A stretch of 64,000 nt of DNA from NCBI GenBank assembly GCA_030591685.1, contig JAUVAX010000002.1, positions 90,007-154,006 of the forward strand, in the 5' to 3' direction. The notes beneath the pieces are model-generated. The model was not told where the DNA came from. It did no database searches and worked only from the letters and a program-made list of their open reading frames with translations. The first letter of the stretch is position 1. The number at the start of each line of letters is the position of its first letter. Below, piece by piece: positions 56,193 through 64,000 of the stretch. This DNA comes from Pseudobdellovibrionaceae bacterium. Its GTDB lineage: Bacteria; Bdellovibrionota; Bdellovibrionia; Bdellovibrionales; UBA1609. The position numbers and the translations under genes are program-made.

Positions 56193-56758
56193 GGTGAAAA
56201 CTCCTTAAGGTGTTTAATATTATTTTTAATTTTCTTTATCGATCGGCTAATAATTTGACGTACATTGGCTGCACTTGACCCAATAAGGTGAGCTATCTCA
56301 GTTGAGCTTAAATCAGATTCAAATTTTAATTTTAAAACATGGGTTTGATGGCTTGTGAGGCCTAAAGCTTTGTAGTGCTCTAAAAGGGGGGTATCAAAAG
56401 TAGGTCGTGTTGGCGGTGGTGCCGTGACGTCACCTTGCTCGGCTATAAAGGACTTAATTTTAGAGGCCTCTTTACCGGACTTTCTAAAGTGATCTATTAA
56501 AGTATTTTTAGTGATGGTAAAAAACCAACTTAAAAATACATATTTTTTATCATATAAAGAGCGCTTGTTGTGTAGTTTCAAAAAAACCTGCTGGAGTAGG
56601 TCGTCAGCCGTCTCTTTGGAGCCCGTTTTAGATAAAATATAACCATAAGTCTTTGCGCTGTAGCGAGCAAAGAGGGAGTTAAAAGCTTGAGTGTTGCCCA
56701 TTTTATAGGCTTCCATAAGTTCCTCATCTGTTGGTAGGAGGTTCTTTGAGTCTGTCAT
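56189..56758 (-). CDS. ECF-type RNA polymerase sigma factor
   Basis: The 189-residue product has sigma region 2 (about residues 25-95, with TADDLLQQVFLKLHNKRSLYD and FTITKNTLIDHFRK) and region 4 (about 130-185, with STEIAHLIGSSAANVRQIISRS). There is no region 3, as expected for ECF factors. The start is uncertain. The ATG at 56758 has no ribosome binding site, while an in-frame ATG at 56716 (M15) follows GAGGAACTT. An ECF-like promoter copy lies only 5 bases before 56758. If the first ATG is used, the mRNA would be nearly leaderless. It likely controls the adjacent metal efflux genes. Confidence 0.9.
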   Translation of the reverse strand: MTDSKNLLPTDEELMEAYKMGNTQAFNSLFARYSAKTYGYILSKTGSKETADDLLQQVFLKLHNKRSLYDKKYVFLSWFFTITKNTLIDHFRKSGKEASKIKSFIAEQGDVTAPPPTRPTFDTPLLEHYKALGLTSHQTHVLKLKFESDLSSTEIAHLIGSSAANVRQIISRSIKKIKNNIKHLKEFSP

Positions 56759-56763
56759 AAGCT

Positions 56764-56793
56764 AATACGTCCCTAGGCTTTAAAATGTGACAA
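56764..56793 (-). promoter_or_regulatory. Putative ECF promoter of the sigma operon
   Basis: On the minus strand TTGTCACA (56793-56786) and CGTATT (56769-56764) are separated by exactly 16 bases. The same pair and spacing precede cusB at 56977-57006. Bipartite elements with a CGT-type -10 are typical of ECF sigma factors, so autoregulation is likely. Confidence 0.65.
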
Positions 56794-56871
56794 AAAAATG
56801 ATCACACCTCATTTACGCTACTGCTTAAACTCATAAGTGTCTAGTTATAATGGGGTTTTTAAACTGGGTTC

Positions 56872-56944
56872 AATACCCTGGCGACACACAGATGTAGAAG
56901 AGGCGCCTTGTTGCTATTAAGGCTCAGGACGATCACAGGGTATT
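56872..56944. other. Stem-loop element between the divergent efflux promoters
   Basis: AATACCCTG (56872-56880) and CAGGGTATT (56936-56944) are perfect arms of 9 bases. The 55-base interior holds a second stem, GCCTT (56905-56909) with AAGGC (56919-56923). The element lies upstream of both promoter copies, so it would be in neither mRNA unless another promoter is used. It may be a DNA-binding site or an unannotated small RNA. Confidence 0.4.
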
Positions 56945-56976
56945 AATGGGGTGGCCAAAAATTATTTTTAAAATAG

Positions 56977-57006
56977 TTGTCACAATTGTTTGAATGTCTT
57001 CGTATT
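56977..57006 (+). promoter_or_regulatory. Putative ECF promoter of the cusB-cusA operon
   Basis: TTGTCACA (56977-56984), a 16-base spacer and CGTATT (57001-57006) match the element in front of the sigma gene. The predicted transcript would have a leader of about 80 bases before cusB. Confidence 0.65.
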
Positions 57007-57092
57007 TTAAAATGTAATTGTATTTAGGCCTTTAGGTTAAAAAATGAAGACCAAGGGTTTTAAACATAAATATAAAAAGAGGGTAAAAAACA

Positions 57093-58391
57093 ATGCTTAA
57101 ATCAACAACTCTAGGTCCTGCCGTATTATTTGTTTTAAGTCTTTTATTGGTTTTTACAGTGGGCTGTACTGATAGTAAAAATAAGTCCTCAAAAGGCCAA
57201 ACCGGTGTGGCTCAAAAAGCCCCTCTTTACCAGTGCCCGATGCATCCGCAAATAACTTCTCATAGAACTAAGCAATCATGCCCCATATGTGGGATGAACT
57301 TAGTTTTAGTTGAAACGGATGAGGAGCCGGCTCCGCCGACTAAGGATCACTCGGCCCATGCTCACTCTAACCCCCAAGGTCAGCAAAAAGTGGGGGCAAC
57401 AACAAAGTCCCTGTACCAATGCCCTATGCACCCTAAAGTTACATCTCGTAAAAAAAATCAAACATGTTCCGTCTGCGGCATGGATTTAGTGGGAGTGCAA
57501 AGTGATAAGGCTGAATCCGCAGGTAGCTCAGGTCAAGCCCAGCCCACCGAACTGAGTACTCACGCTCCGTTTAAGCTATCAATGAAAAAAATGCAGATGA
57601 TCGGCGTGCAAAAACAAAAAGTTGTAAAAAAAGTATTATTTAAAAAAATTAAAGCCGCAGGCAGTATTGCTTATGACCCCGAGTTGTTTACCGCCAGTAG
57701 TGAATACCAAGAGGCTTTAAAGCAATACTTGAGACAAAAAAATAGCCCCTTAGTAGAAATCAAACAAAGTGCCAGAGAGACTTTAAGGGCCGCTAAAATT
57801 AGGCTTAAGGTACTAGGGTTAAGTAATAGTCAAATTAAAGCCATTAACCCCTATAAAAGCTTGTCTGAGGATTTATTAATAACTAATAAAAATAAAAAAC
57901 CTTTAATTTATGCAGATGTTTACGAGTCGGACTTACCCTTTATAAAGCCCGGGCAGTCAGTAGAGGTGAGTGCTAGTTTTTTACAAGGCCGGGCAATGAC
58001 TGGTAAGGTTCAATCTGTAGACCGTATTATTAACCGCGAAACCAGAACCGCTCGGGTGAGGATTTTACTTAACACCACTACTGTACAGGTAAGGCCTGAT
58101 AGTTATGTGGATGTAGTTATATACTCACCTGTGGGGGAGCACCTTTCAGTCCCCTTTGATGCGGTTTTAGATACAGGGCTTCAAGCCATTGTTTTTGTTG
58201 TTAAAGATCAGGGGCGTTTTGAGCCTCGTAAGGTTTTAATCTCTATGAGGGCGGGCAATGACTTAGGCATTGGCTCAGGAGTTAAAGAAGGTGAAGAGGT
58301 GGTGACGAGTGCTAATTTTTTAATTGATTCAGAGTCCAGGCTCAGAGCCGTTATTCGCGAGGCTTCAAAAGGCTCAAACCATGCTGATTAA
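57093..58391 (+). CDS. CusB-like periplasmic adaptor with two heavy-metal-binding domains
   Basis: The 432-residue product is a lipoprotein (Cys25 in FTVGC). Two copies of the short heavy-metal-binding domain follow (YQCPMHP...C-x2-C-G-M): C48/H51/C63/C66 and C110/H113/C125/C128. A His-rich linker lies between them. The remainder (about 155-430) is the membrane-fusion adaptor of RND pumps, with barrel-sandwich and beta-barrel domains (VSASFLQGRAMTGKVQSV near 290). The last 11 bases overlap cusA. It carries copper, silver or a similar metal to the RND pump and the TolC-like channel. Confidence 0.9.
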   Translation: MLKSTTLGPAVLFVLSLLLVFTVGCTDSKNKSSKGQTGVAQKAPLYQCPMHPQITSHRTKQSCPICGMNLVLVETDEEPAPPTKDHSAHAHSNPQGQQKVGATTKSLYQCPMHPKVTSRKKNQTCSVCGMDLVGVQSDKAESAGSSGQAQPTELSTHAPFKLSMKKMQMIGVQKQKVVKKVLFKKIKAAGSIAYDPELFTASSEYQEALKQYLRQKNSPLVEIKQSARETLRAAKIRLKVLGLSNSQIKAINPYKSLSEDLLITNKNKKPLIYADVYESDLPFIKPGQSVEVSASFLQGRAMTGKVQSVDRIINRETRTARVRILLNTTTVQVRPDSYVDVVIYSPVGEHLSVPFDAVLDTGLQAIVFVVKDQGRFEPRKVLISMRAGNDLGIGSGVKEGEEVVTSANFLIDSESRLRAVIREASKGSNHAD

Positions 58392-61300
58392 AATTATTGA
58401 TATTTGTGCTAAGCATAGGTTTTTAACACTCTTTTTTGTGATGTTTTTAATTATTGCGGGCCTATCGAGTATGCAAAAAATCTCGGTAGATGCCATCCCT
58501 GATTTATCAGACACTCAGGTGATTGTTTACTCTAAATGGAGTGTGAGCCCAGACATCATAGAAGACCAAGTGACCTACCCTATTGTGAGTAGTTTACTTG
58601 GGGTGCCGAAAGTAAAAGATATACGAGGGCTCTCTACGTTTGGGTTTTCTTATGTGTATGTTATTTTTGAAGACGGCACAGATATATATTGGGCCCGATC
58701 AAGAGTATTGGAGTATTTATCTAAAATCACCCCTCAGCTACCAAAGGGTGTTAAAACAGAGCTAGGCCCTGATGCAACAGGTGTAGGCTGGGTCTATCAA
58801 TATGCTTTAAAAGACACGAGCGGCAATAACTCTTTAGCAGATTTGAGATCTTTTCAGGACTGGTTTTTAAAATACCAACTTCAGTCTGTTTCGGGCGTTT
58901 CAGAGGTGGCCTCTATTGGTGGGTTTGAAAAACAATACCAAGTAAAGATCAATCCTAACTTACTACAGTTTTACAGGCTCTCTATTACAGATGTGATGAA
59001 GGCAGTACGGGCTGGAAATTTAGAGATCGGCGCCCGAGTTTTTGAAATCTCAGGGGCCGAGTATATGGTCCGTGGCAGAGGGTATATAAAAAACCAAACA
59101 GACCTTGAAAATATTGTTGTTGGGGCCAGTCAATCGGGGACTCCAATATATTTAAAAAATGTATCCAAAGTTTCAATAGGGCCCGAAATGCGACGGGGCA
59201 TTGTTGATCTTGACGGTATGGGTGACGCTGTTGGCGGCATCGTAATTATGAGATTTGGCGAAAACGCAAACACGGTGATTGAGAGGGTTAAGAGTAAAAT
59301 TGAAGATCTCAAACCCTCACTCCCCAAAGGGGTCGAAATCGTTGAGGTCTACAACCGAAAGCATCTTATTGATAGAGCCATCAATACCCTAACTCGCGAA
59401 CTCTCAATTGAGATGCTTGTTGTGGGCTTAATTATACTTATTTTTCTTTTAAACATACCAAGCTCATCAATGCCTATTTTACTGTTGCCCACAGCGGTAG
59501 TGATTAGTTTTATACCCATGTACCTGTTAGGGGTGTCGGCTAATATTATGTCCCTTGGGGGGATTGCTATCTCTATTGGTGCCATGGTGGATGCCTCAAT
59601 AGTAGTGATTGAAAACTGTCATAAAAAACTAGAAGAGTGGAACCTTAAGGGCAGGGTGGGGGACCACAAGCCTGTACTTATTGCCGCTATAAAAGAGGTG
59701 GGCCCATCGAGTTTTTACTCACTGCTAGTCATAGCGGTTTCTTTTTTACCTATATTTACTCTAGAGGCTCAAGAAGGGCGACTTTTTAAACCCCTGGCTT
59801 ACACAAAGACCCTTTCTATGGGTGTGGCAGCTATTTTAGCTATCACTTTAGCCCCAGCCTTACTGTTGATAATTATACGATTTAAAAAATATAATTTTCG
59901 CTCTCAAATTGTAACTCGAATTGCGAATAAATTTTTATTAGGCTCTACTCACTCAGAAGAAAAACACCCCATTAGTAAGTTTTTATTTAAAGTATACGGA
60001 CCTATTGTGGACTGGGTCGTGGTAAATCCCTTAAAGGTTATTGGTGCCGCCATTTTAGCATTACTTATAACTATCCCTGTGTTTTTACAAATTGGGTCGG
60101 AGTTTATGCCCCCTCTTAATGAGGGCTCTATTCTTTATATGCCCACAACCATGCCGGGGATTTCAGTCACTGAGGCTGAGGATTTATTAAGAAAGCAAGA
60201 TGAGATTTTAAAAAGCTTCCCCGAAGTAAAATCTGTTTTTGGTAAAGCCGGTAAGGCGAACACCTCGACCGATCCGGCTCCGTTTTCTATGATGGAGACC
60301 ACTGTTATTTTAAAAGACCAACGAGAGTGGCGTAAAAAAGAACGCTGGTACTCAGGGCTACCAGAGTTTCTTAAAGGTCCATTTAGGGCTTTACAGCCCG
60401 ATTTTATAACTTGGGACGAACTGATTTCAGAGATGGACTCTAAAATGAAATTCCCAGGGCTTGTTAACGCGTGGACGATGCCCATTAAAGCTCGCCTAGA
60501 TATGTTATCCACAGGGATTAGGACTCCTGTGGGTATCAAGGTGTCAGGGAGTAGTTTGAAAAAAATTGAACAAATTGGGATTGAGTTAGAAAAAATAATC
60601 CCAAGAGTTAAGGGCACTCGGAGTGTATTTGCTGAAAGAATCACGGGGGGGTATTTTTTAGATTTTGATATTAAAAGAGAGGCTCTTGCCAGGTACGGTA
60701 TTTCAGTGGAGGAGATACAACAAGTTATTAAAAGCTCCGTGGGGGGCATGAACGTATCAACCACCATTGAGGGCCGCGAGAGGTACTCGATTAATGTTCG
60801 CTACGCGAGGGACTTTAGAGAAAACCTAGAGGACCTTAACGGGATTACAGTGAAGTCAAAAAAAGGTCAATTTGTGAGGCTCGGTGATTTAGCAAAAATA
60901 GAGCTTAAATCAGGCCCCGGTATGATTAGAAACGATAATGGCTTATTAACCGGTTATGTATTTGTAGACGTTGCGGGTGTTGATATTGGTACTTACGTAA
61001 AAGAGGCCAAAAAACTTGTTCATGATAAGTTAAAAATACCACCGGGCTACTCTCTGAATTGGAGTGGGCAGTATGAAAGTATGATCCGGGTGAGAGAAAA
61101 ACTCACCGTTGTTGTGCCCATCACTCTTTTAATTATTATATTTTTAATTTATTTAAACACTAAGTCGGCTGTTAAAACATCTATTATACTTTTAGGCATA
61201 CCCTTTTCAGCTATAGGAGCTTTTTGGTTAATTTATATACTTGGGTACAATATGAGTATTGCTGTGTGGGTGGGGCTCATTGCATTGCTCGGTATAGACG

Positions 61301-61641
61301 CTGAAATGGCCATATTTATGCTGCTGTATCTTGATTTAAGTTACGAAAAGCGCGTTAAAGAGGGTCGGATGAACTCTCTTAAAGATTTAAAAGCCTCTAT
61401 CCACGAAGGGGCTGTAAAAAGAATACGACCCAAGGTGATGACTGTAGCAACAACCTTTATTGCTCTTTTGCCCATTATGATTGCCAGCACTGCCGACACC
61501 GGGGCTGACGTAATGAAGCGTATGGCAGCCCCTATGGTTGGTGGTATATTTTCGTCATTTTTATTAGAACTTATTATTTACCCGGCCATTTATACTCTTT
61601 GGCGGGGTAAGGCTTTTAAAAAACCTAAAGCACAAGACTAA
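58381..61641 (+). CDS. CusA-like heavy-metal efflux RND transporter
   Basis: The 1086-residue product is a full RND pump with twelve membrane helices and two large periplasmic loops. The heavy-metal subfamily is shown by the N-terminal ISVDAIPDLSDTQVIVYSKW and by GAMVDASIVVIENCHKK near residue 400. The segments MMETTVIL near 637 and RLDMLSTGIRTPVGIKV near 702 keep methionines that, as I recall, bind copper in Escherichia coli CusA. Copper or silver is therefore more likely than zinc or cobalt. The ATG at 58381 overlaps cusB and is used over the upstream in-frame codons. Confidence 0.93.
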   Translation: MLIKIIDICAKHRFLTLFFVMFLIIAGLSSMQKISVDAIPDLSDTQVIVYSKWSVSPDIIEDQVTYPIVSSLLGVPKVKDIRGLSTFGFSYVYVIFEDGTDIYWARSRVLEYLSKITPQLPKGVKTELGPDATGVGWVYQYALKDTSGNNSLADLRSFQDWFLKYQLQSVSGVSEVASIGGFEKQYQVKINPNLLQFYRLSITDVMKAVRAGNLEIGARVFEISGAEYMVRGRGYIKNQTDLENIVVGASQSGTPIYLKNVSKVSIGPEMRRGIVDLDGMGDAVGGIVIMRFGENANTVIERVKSKIEDLKPSLPKGVEIVEVYNRKHLIDRAINTLTRELSIEMLVVGLIILIFLLNIPSSSMPILLLPTAVVISFIPMYLLGVSANIMSLGGIAISIGAMVDASIVVIENCHKKLEEWNLKGRVGDHKPVLIAAIKEVGPSSFYSLLVIAVSFLPIFTLEAQEGRLFKPLAYTKTLSMGVAAILAITLAPALLLIIIRFKKYNFRSQIVTRIANKFLLGSTHSEEKHPISKFLFKVYGPIVDWVVVNPLKVIGAAILALLITIPVFLQIGSEFMPPLNEGSILYMPTTMPGISVTEAEDLLRKQDEILKSFPEVKSVFGKAGKANTSTDPAPFSMMETTVILKDQREWRKKERWYSGLPEFLKGPFRALQPDFITWDELISEMDSKMKFPGLVNAWTMPIKARLDMLSTGIRTPVGIKVSGSSLKKIEQIGIELEKIIPRVKGTRSVFAERITGGYFLDFDIKREALARYGISVEEIQQVIKSSVGGMNVSTTIEGRERYSINVRYARDFRENLEDLNGITVKSKKGQFVRLGDLAKIELKSGPGMIRNDNGLLTGYVFVDVAGVDIGTYVKEAKKLVHDKLKIPPGYSLNWSGQYESMIRVREKLTVVVPITLLIIIFLIYLNTKSAVKTSIILLGIPFSAIGAFWLIYILGYNMSIAVWVGLIALLGIDAEMAIFMLLYLDLSYEKRVKEGRMNSLKDLKASIHEGAVKRIRPKVMTVATTFIALLPIMIASTADTGADVMKRMAAPMVGGIFSSFLLELIIYPAIYTLWRGKAFKKPKAQD

Positions 61642-61742
61642 GAGCTCGCATTTATTTTAGAATTACTTGTAAACATTGATATTGTCGCAAAATTAATGAT
61701 GTTTTTAAATAAATTAATATAATTAAATAAAAGGTGATGATT

Positions 61743-62348
61743 TTGAGAAACCCTAAAGCTATATTCATTTTATTAGCGTCCTTAATTTTGTTCACAGGTT
61801 GTGTGGGCCCGCTCTTAAACCACGGGACAGGGAGATCTTTAGGCAGTGGTAACCATAATGCTAAGGTCATTGCAGCCCTTGAGGGCTATTATGGCTTTCA
61901 ATACGATTATGGTTTTAGTGATAACTTTGACCTTGGAGTACAGTATGAGGTCCTTAGCATAGGCCTTAATAGTAAGTACTCATTTATAAATCAAAGCTCT
62001 GGGTTTTCTTTTGCCGGAACATTAGGTATTGGTTCCACTTTTGGAGGCGTTTACAGTGCATTAGGTTTTAATGGCAGCTATAAAGCCGGCTCATGGGAGC
62101 CCTTTGCAAGTTTAAGGTATACTTCTGTTGAGGTGGATCAACAAGAAATTATAAATAAAGATACAGGTGACCTATTTACTGTAACCCCGGTTATGAATTA
62201 TGATTACACACAAGGGTTTTTAGGAGTTAAATATTGGTTTACTGATGGACTGGCTTTAAACGTCGAACTGGGTTCTTTTGTTTCAAGTAATAATGTCGAT
62301 TTTACTTCAATTATTTATTACTCCCTAGGTGTTGATTTTTTATTTTAA
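61743..62348 (+). CDS. Lipoprotein with a small outer-membrane beta-barrel-like domain
   Basis: The 201-residue product has a lipoprotein signal with L-F-T-G-C near residue 21. A region of alternating strands rich in Gly and aromatic residues follows and ends in VDFLF, as in outer-membrane barrels. A lipid anchor on a barrel is uncommon. The start is ambiguous: the TTG at 61743 has the best distance from AAAGG, whereas ATG 61737 and GTG 61734 lie on or beside it. It follows cusA by about 100 bases and may be an accessory of the efflux locus or unrelated. Confidence 0.65.
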   Translation: MRNPKAIFILLASLILFTGCVGPLLNHGTGRSLGSGNHNAKVIAALEGYYGFQYDYGFSDNFDLGVQYEVLSIGLNSKYSFINQSSGFSFAGTLGIGSTFGGVYSALGFNGSYKAGSWEPFASLRYTSVEVDQQEIINKDTGDLFTVTPVMNYDYTQGFLGVKYWFTDGLALNVELGSFVSSNNVDFTSIIYYSLGVDFLF

Positions 62349-62798
62349 AAACCATGTTGGATTTGAAGACCTAAGCTTAAATTAACCCTTGATTAAGAGA
62401 GGGGTAAAGGTCCTTTTAATGAGCCACTACATCAGAACTCTCCTTTTTTTGACAAGAAAGCCAGCGGATATGAGGATAACATGCTGAAAATCACTTAATT
62501 TTATTCAATTCCATTAAAATTTAAATGTAAATTTTAAAAGTAACAAAAAGGGTCGCACTATCAAAAAAATAGACACCATTAACTTACCTTGGCTACGCTA
62601 TTTTCGTCGCATTTGTACGCCAGGGTCACCTTGAGAGCATATTTCATAGAGGCGAGTGAATTAAAGAGTTATAAACTCTATGGCACGTAACTTGCTGTTA
62701 TAAGAGTAATAGTAAAGTGCCCTCTTAAATTTTAAACCTATTTGAAAAAAGAGTTAATGAGGGTTGGCACAATTAAGCCCATTCGTAGGAGATTTCTA
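62349..62798. other. 450-base intergenic region without a recognised gene
   Basis: No supportable gene is present. The only structure seen is a short hairpin, AGAGTT/AACTCT, near 62666-62682, with AT-rich sequence around it. A GGAG ribosome binding site at 62788-62791 belongs to the following gene, whose promoter probably lies here. Confidence 0.5.
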
Positions 62799-64000
62799 AT
62801 GAGAGTTAATGTTTTTATATCACTGAGCTTGTGTTTTTTTATATCATTCGCTCAAGCCAAAAATGAGACAGGCGAGTCTAAAATAAACCCCATAGCCAGA
62901 CAGGCTTTAAGTGATGCAGAAAACATTGATACAGCTGAAGTGGCAAAAAAATCTATTAGAAAGATGTTAAACATGGTTACAGCCCCTGAGTTAGATCAAG
63001 TAATAGCCCCTAATACATTATCAGAACTCGGATTGAAAAAATTGAAGCAAAGAGTAAATTCTAATTATCAACTTAGATATGAGGTTTTTAAGAAATGTGC
63101 ATTTTTAATAGATAAATATTCAATACATGATGAAAATGTGTTGGAGCAAATTAAACATGTGGCTAAATACGATTATTATACAAAACTAAGAAGATTAGCT
63201 ATGATCTCATATGTTTCTCAAGAAACTAGTAAATCAAAAAGAGCAGAGTTTTTACAAGATATAGCTAGTACTGACGGTGAGCTTATATTTAGTGGTTATT
63301 ACCTAAAGCGTTCTCCACTTTTTGCTGAGTTTGTTAGAGGTCTCCATCCCGAAACTAAAGAAGAACTTTTAACTAAAAGTGTGTACACCATCAAGGAGGA
63401 GACACTCAAATACTTCTCTACAGAGGGTTCAATGAACTTAGAAGTCCCGATTATTAGTGTAGAATATGATTATGTGGGGTCAAAATCAGTCGTCACTAAA
63501 GAGGTCGCTGACGAGGAGAATAGAAATTATTTAGAGATAATTGATGGACTTATATCTAAGCTCTCAAGCAACTCTTCTTTTAGTCGTAAATATGCAGAAG
63601 GTGACCTTCAAAGAATAGCTAATGCTCAAGAACGTCGCAATGGATATTATAGCCTTACTAATGAGTATGTTTATGGACATGTCACAAATTTTGAGGTTAA
63701 AACGGAACAGGACTCCAGTCATTTGCTTGAAGAAGGAGAGCTGAGAGATATGGAGAAAAAAATAATACAAGATAATAAGCCGTACTTAACTTTACAGTCA
63801 TTAACAGACCATAGGGCCGGTTTAAATTATAATAACACATTAAGCAACGGAGTTACGCGTATATTGAGGGGTAACACAGTAAAATGGGCCAACAATCTTC
63901 TTGAAAGAAACAGTCAGGGTGAAATCTTTAATTTTCAAAAAATACATAGCGATGCTCAACGCCGTTCATGTAATAATAAATCTAAATTTGAATGTCACGA
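62799..64000 (+). CDS. Secreted protein of unknown function, 3' end outside the window
   Basis: An ATG at 62799, preceded by GTAGGAG, opens a frame of 400 codons that continues to the window edge without a stop. The N-terminus MRVNVFISLSLCFFISFAQA is a clear signal peptide (cleavage after residue 20). The mature part is rich in Lys, Glu, Ser and Asn and mostly helical, with short Leu-rich helices between residues 60 and 200. Cys residues are few but cluster at the visible end (near 391 and 399). No family is recognised. Confidence 0.75.
   Translation, partial: MRVNVFISLSLCFFISFAQAKNETGESKINPIARQALSDAENIDTAEVAKKSIRKMLNMVTAPELDQVIAPNTLSELGLKKLKQRVNSNYQLRYEVFKKCAFLIDKYSIHDENVLEQIKHVAKYDYYTKLRRLAMISYVSQETSKSKRAEFLQDIASTDGELIFSGYYLKRSPLFAEFVRGLHPETKEELLTKSVYTIKEETLKYFSTEGSMNLEVPIISVEYDYVGSKSVVTKEVADEENRNYLEIIDGLISKLSSNSSFSRKYAEGDLQRIANAQERRNGYYSLTNEYVYGHVTNFEVKTEQDSSHLLEEGELRDMEKKIIQDNKPYLTLQSLTDHRAGLNYNNTLSNGVTRILRGNTVKWANNLLERNSQGEIFNFQKIHSDAQRRSCNNKSKFECH

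Noticed and set aside
56786..56807. CRP-like TGTGA...TCACA pair near the sigma promoter
   Set aside because: The arms are 11 bases apart instead of 6. The first arm is better explained as part of the TTGTCACA promoter box.

Overview
The window looks like a chromosomal segment of a low-GC (estimated by eye at about 40%) Gram-negative bacterium, most likely a member of the Bdellovibrionota (Bdellovibrio-type predators or relatives). Evidence is indirect: a TIGR02147/DUF4423-type regulator coupled to a secreted protein, lipoproteins with an F-Q-N-C lipobox, several secreted M15, M23 and S8 peptidases, a DUF2608 fragment, a DhnA-type aldolase, and the gene orders queA-tgt-yajC-secD-secF-recJ and carD-gltX-cysS-uvrB. 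There is no rRNA, transposase, phage gene or CRISPR array. The one tRNA is a Leu(GAG) tRNA on the minus strand.

Layout. Positions 1-7.1 kb look accessory: a cut outer-membrane protein, a lipoprotein behind a segment with four consecutive predicted hairpins, an NnrS-type membrane protein plus a remnant of a second nnrS 3' end, small secreted unknowns, two truncated genes facing away from each other across an apparent deletion scar (DUF2608-like and LysR), and a MerR regulator. Positions 7.1-16.4 kb hold the tRNA, queuosine genes (queA, tgt, queC), the Sec accessory operon (yajC-secD-secF) and recJ. Positions 16.6-20.6 kb hold a three-gene pseudopilin-like locus whose products share cysteine modules; the last has three Calx-beta domains. 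Positions 20.8-29.4 kb are mixed housekeeping: DUF366, Nfu, an MFS transporter, class I aldolase, a degenerate rhodanese lipoprotein with an outer-membrane partner, an HD-GYP protein and recG.

Positions 29.9-38.0 kb carry a secreted subtilase followed by carD, gltX, cysS and uvrB. Positions 38.1-44.7 kb are a secreted/envelope block: an M23 lipoprotein, a GreA-like factor, a TIGR02147 regulator coupled to a large HExxH protein, an M15 peptidase lipoprotein and a Cys/Ser repeat protein. It also holds a cluster of GTGCC-N-GGCAC palindromes. Positions 44.7-54.1 kb hold hemN, uvrC, a pair of related membrane unknowns, a zinc-ribbon protein, an NfeD-ClpP/SPFH membrane pair and a SpoIID-like protein. 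Positions 54.3-61.6 kb are a complete heavy-metal CBA efflux locus: an ECF sigma factor, a membrane (anti-sigma-like) protein and a TolC-type channel on the minus strand, divergent from cusB- and cusA-like genes on the plus strand. The window ends in a secreted unknown that runs off the edge.

The strongest new observation is that the two divergent efflux operons carry the same bipartite element, TTGTCACA-N16-CGTATT, in front of the sigma gene and in front of cusB. This suggests that the local ECF sigma factor drives both halves of the pump. Other points worth checking are the pseudopilin-like cysteine-module family, the TIGR02147/HExxH pair with its ACCGAACA operator array, the SSSNG repeat protein, and the structured RNA candidate at 1224-1370.
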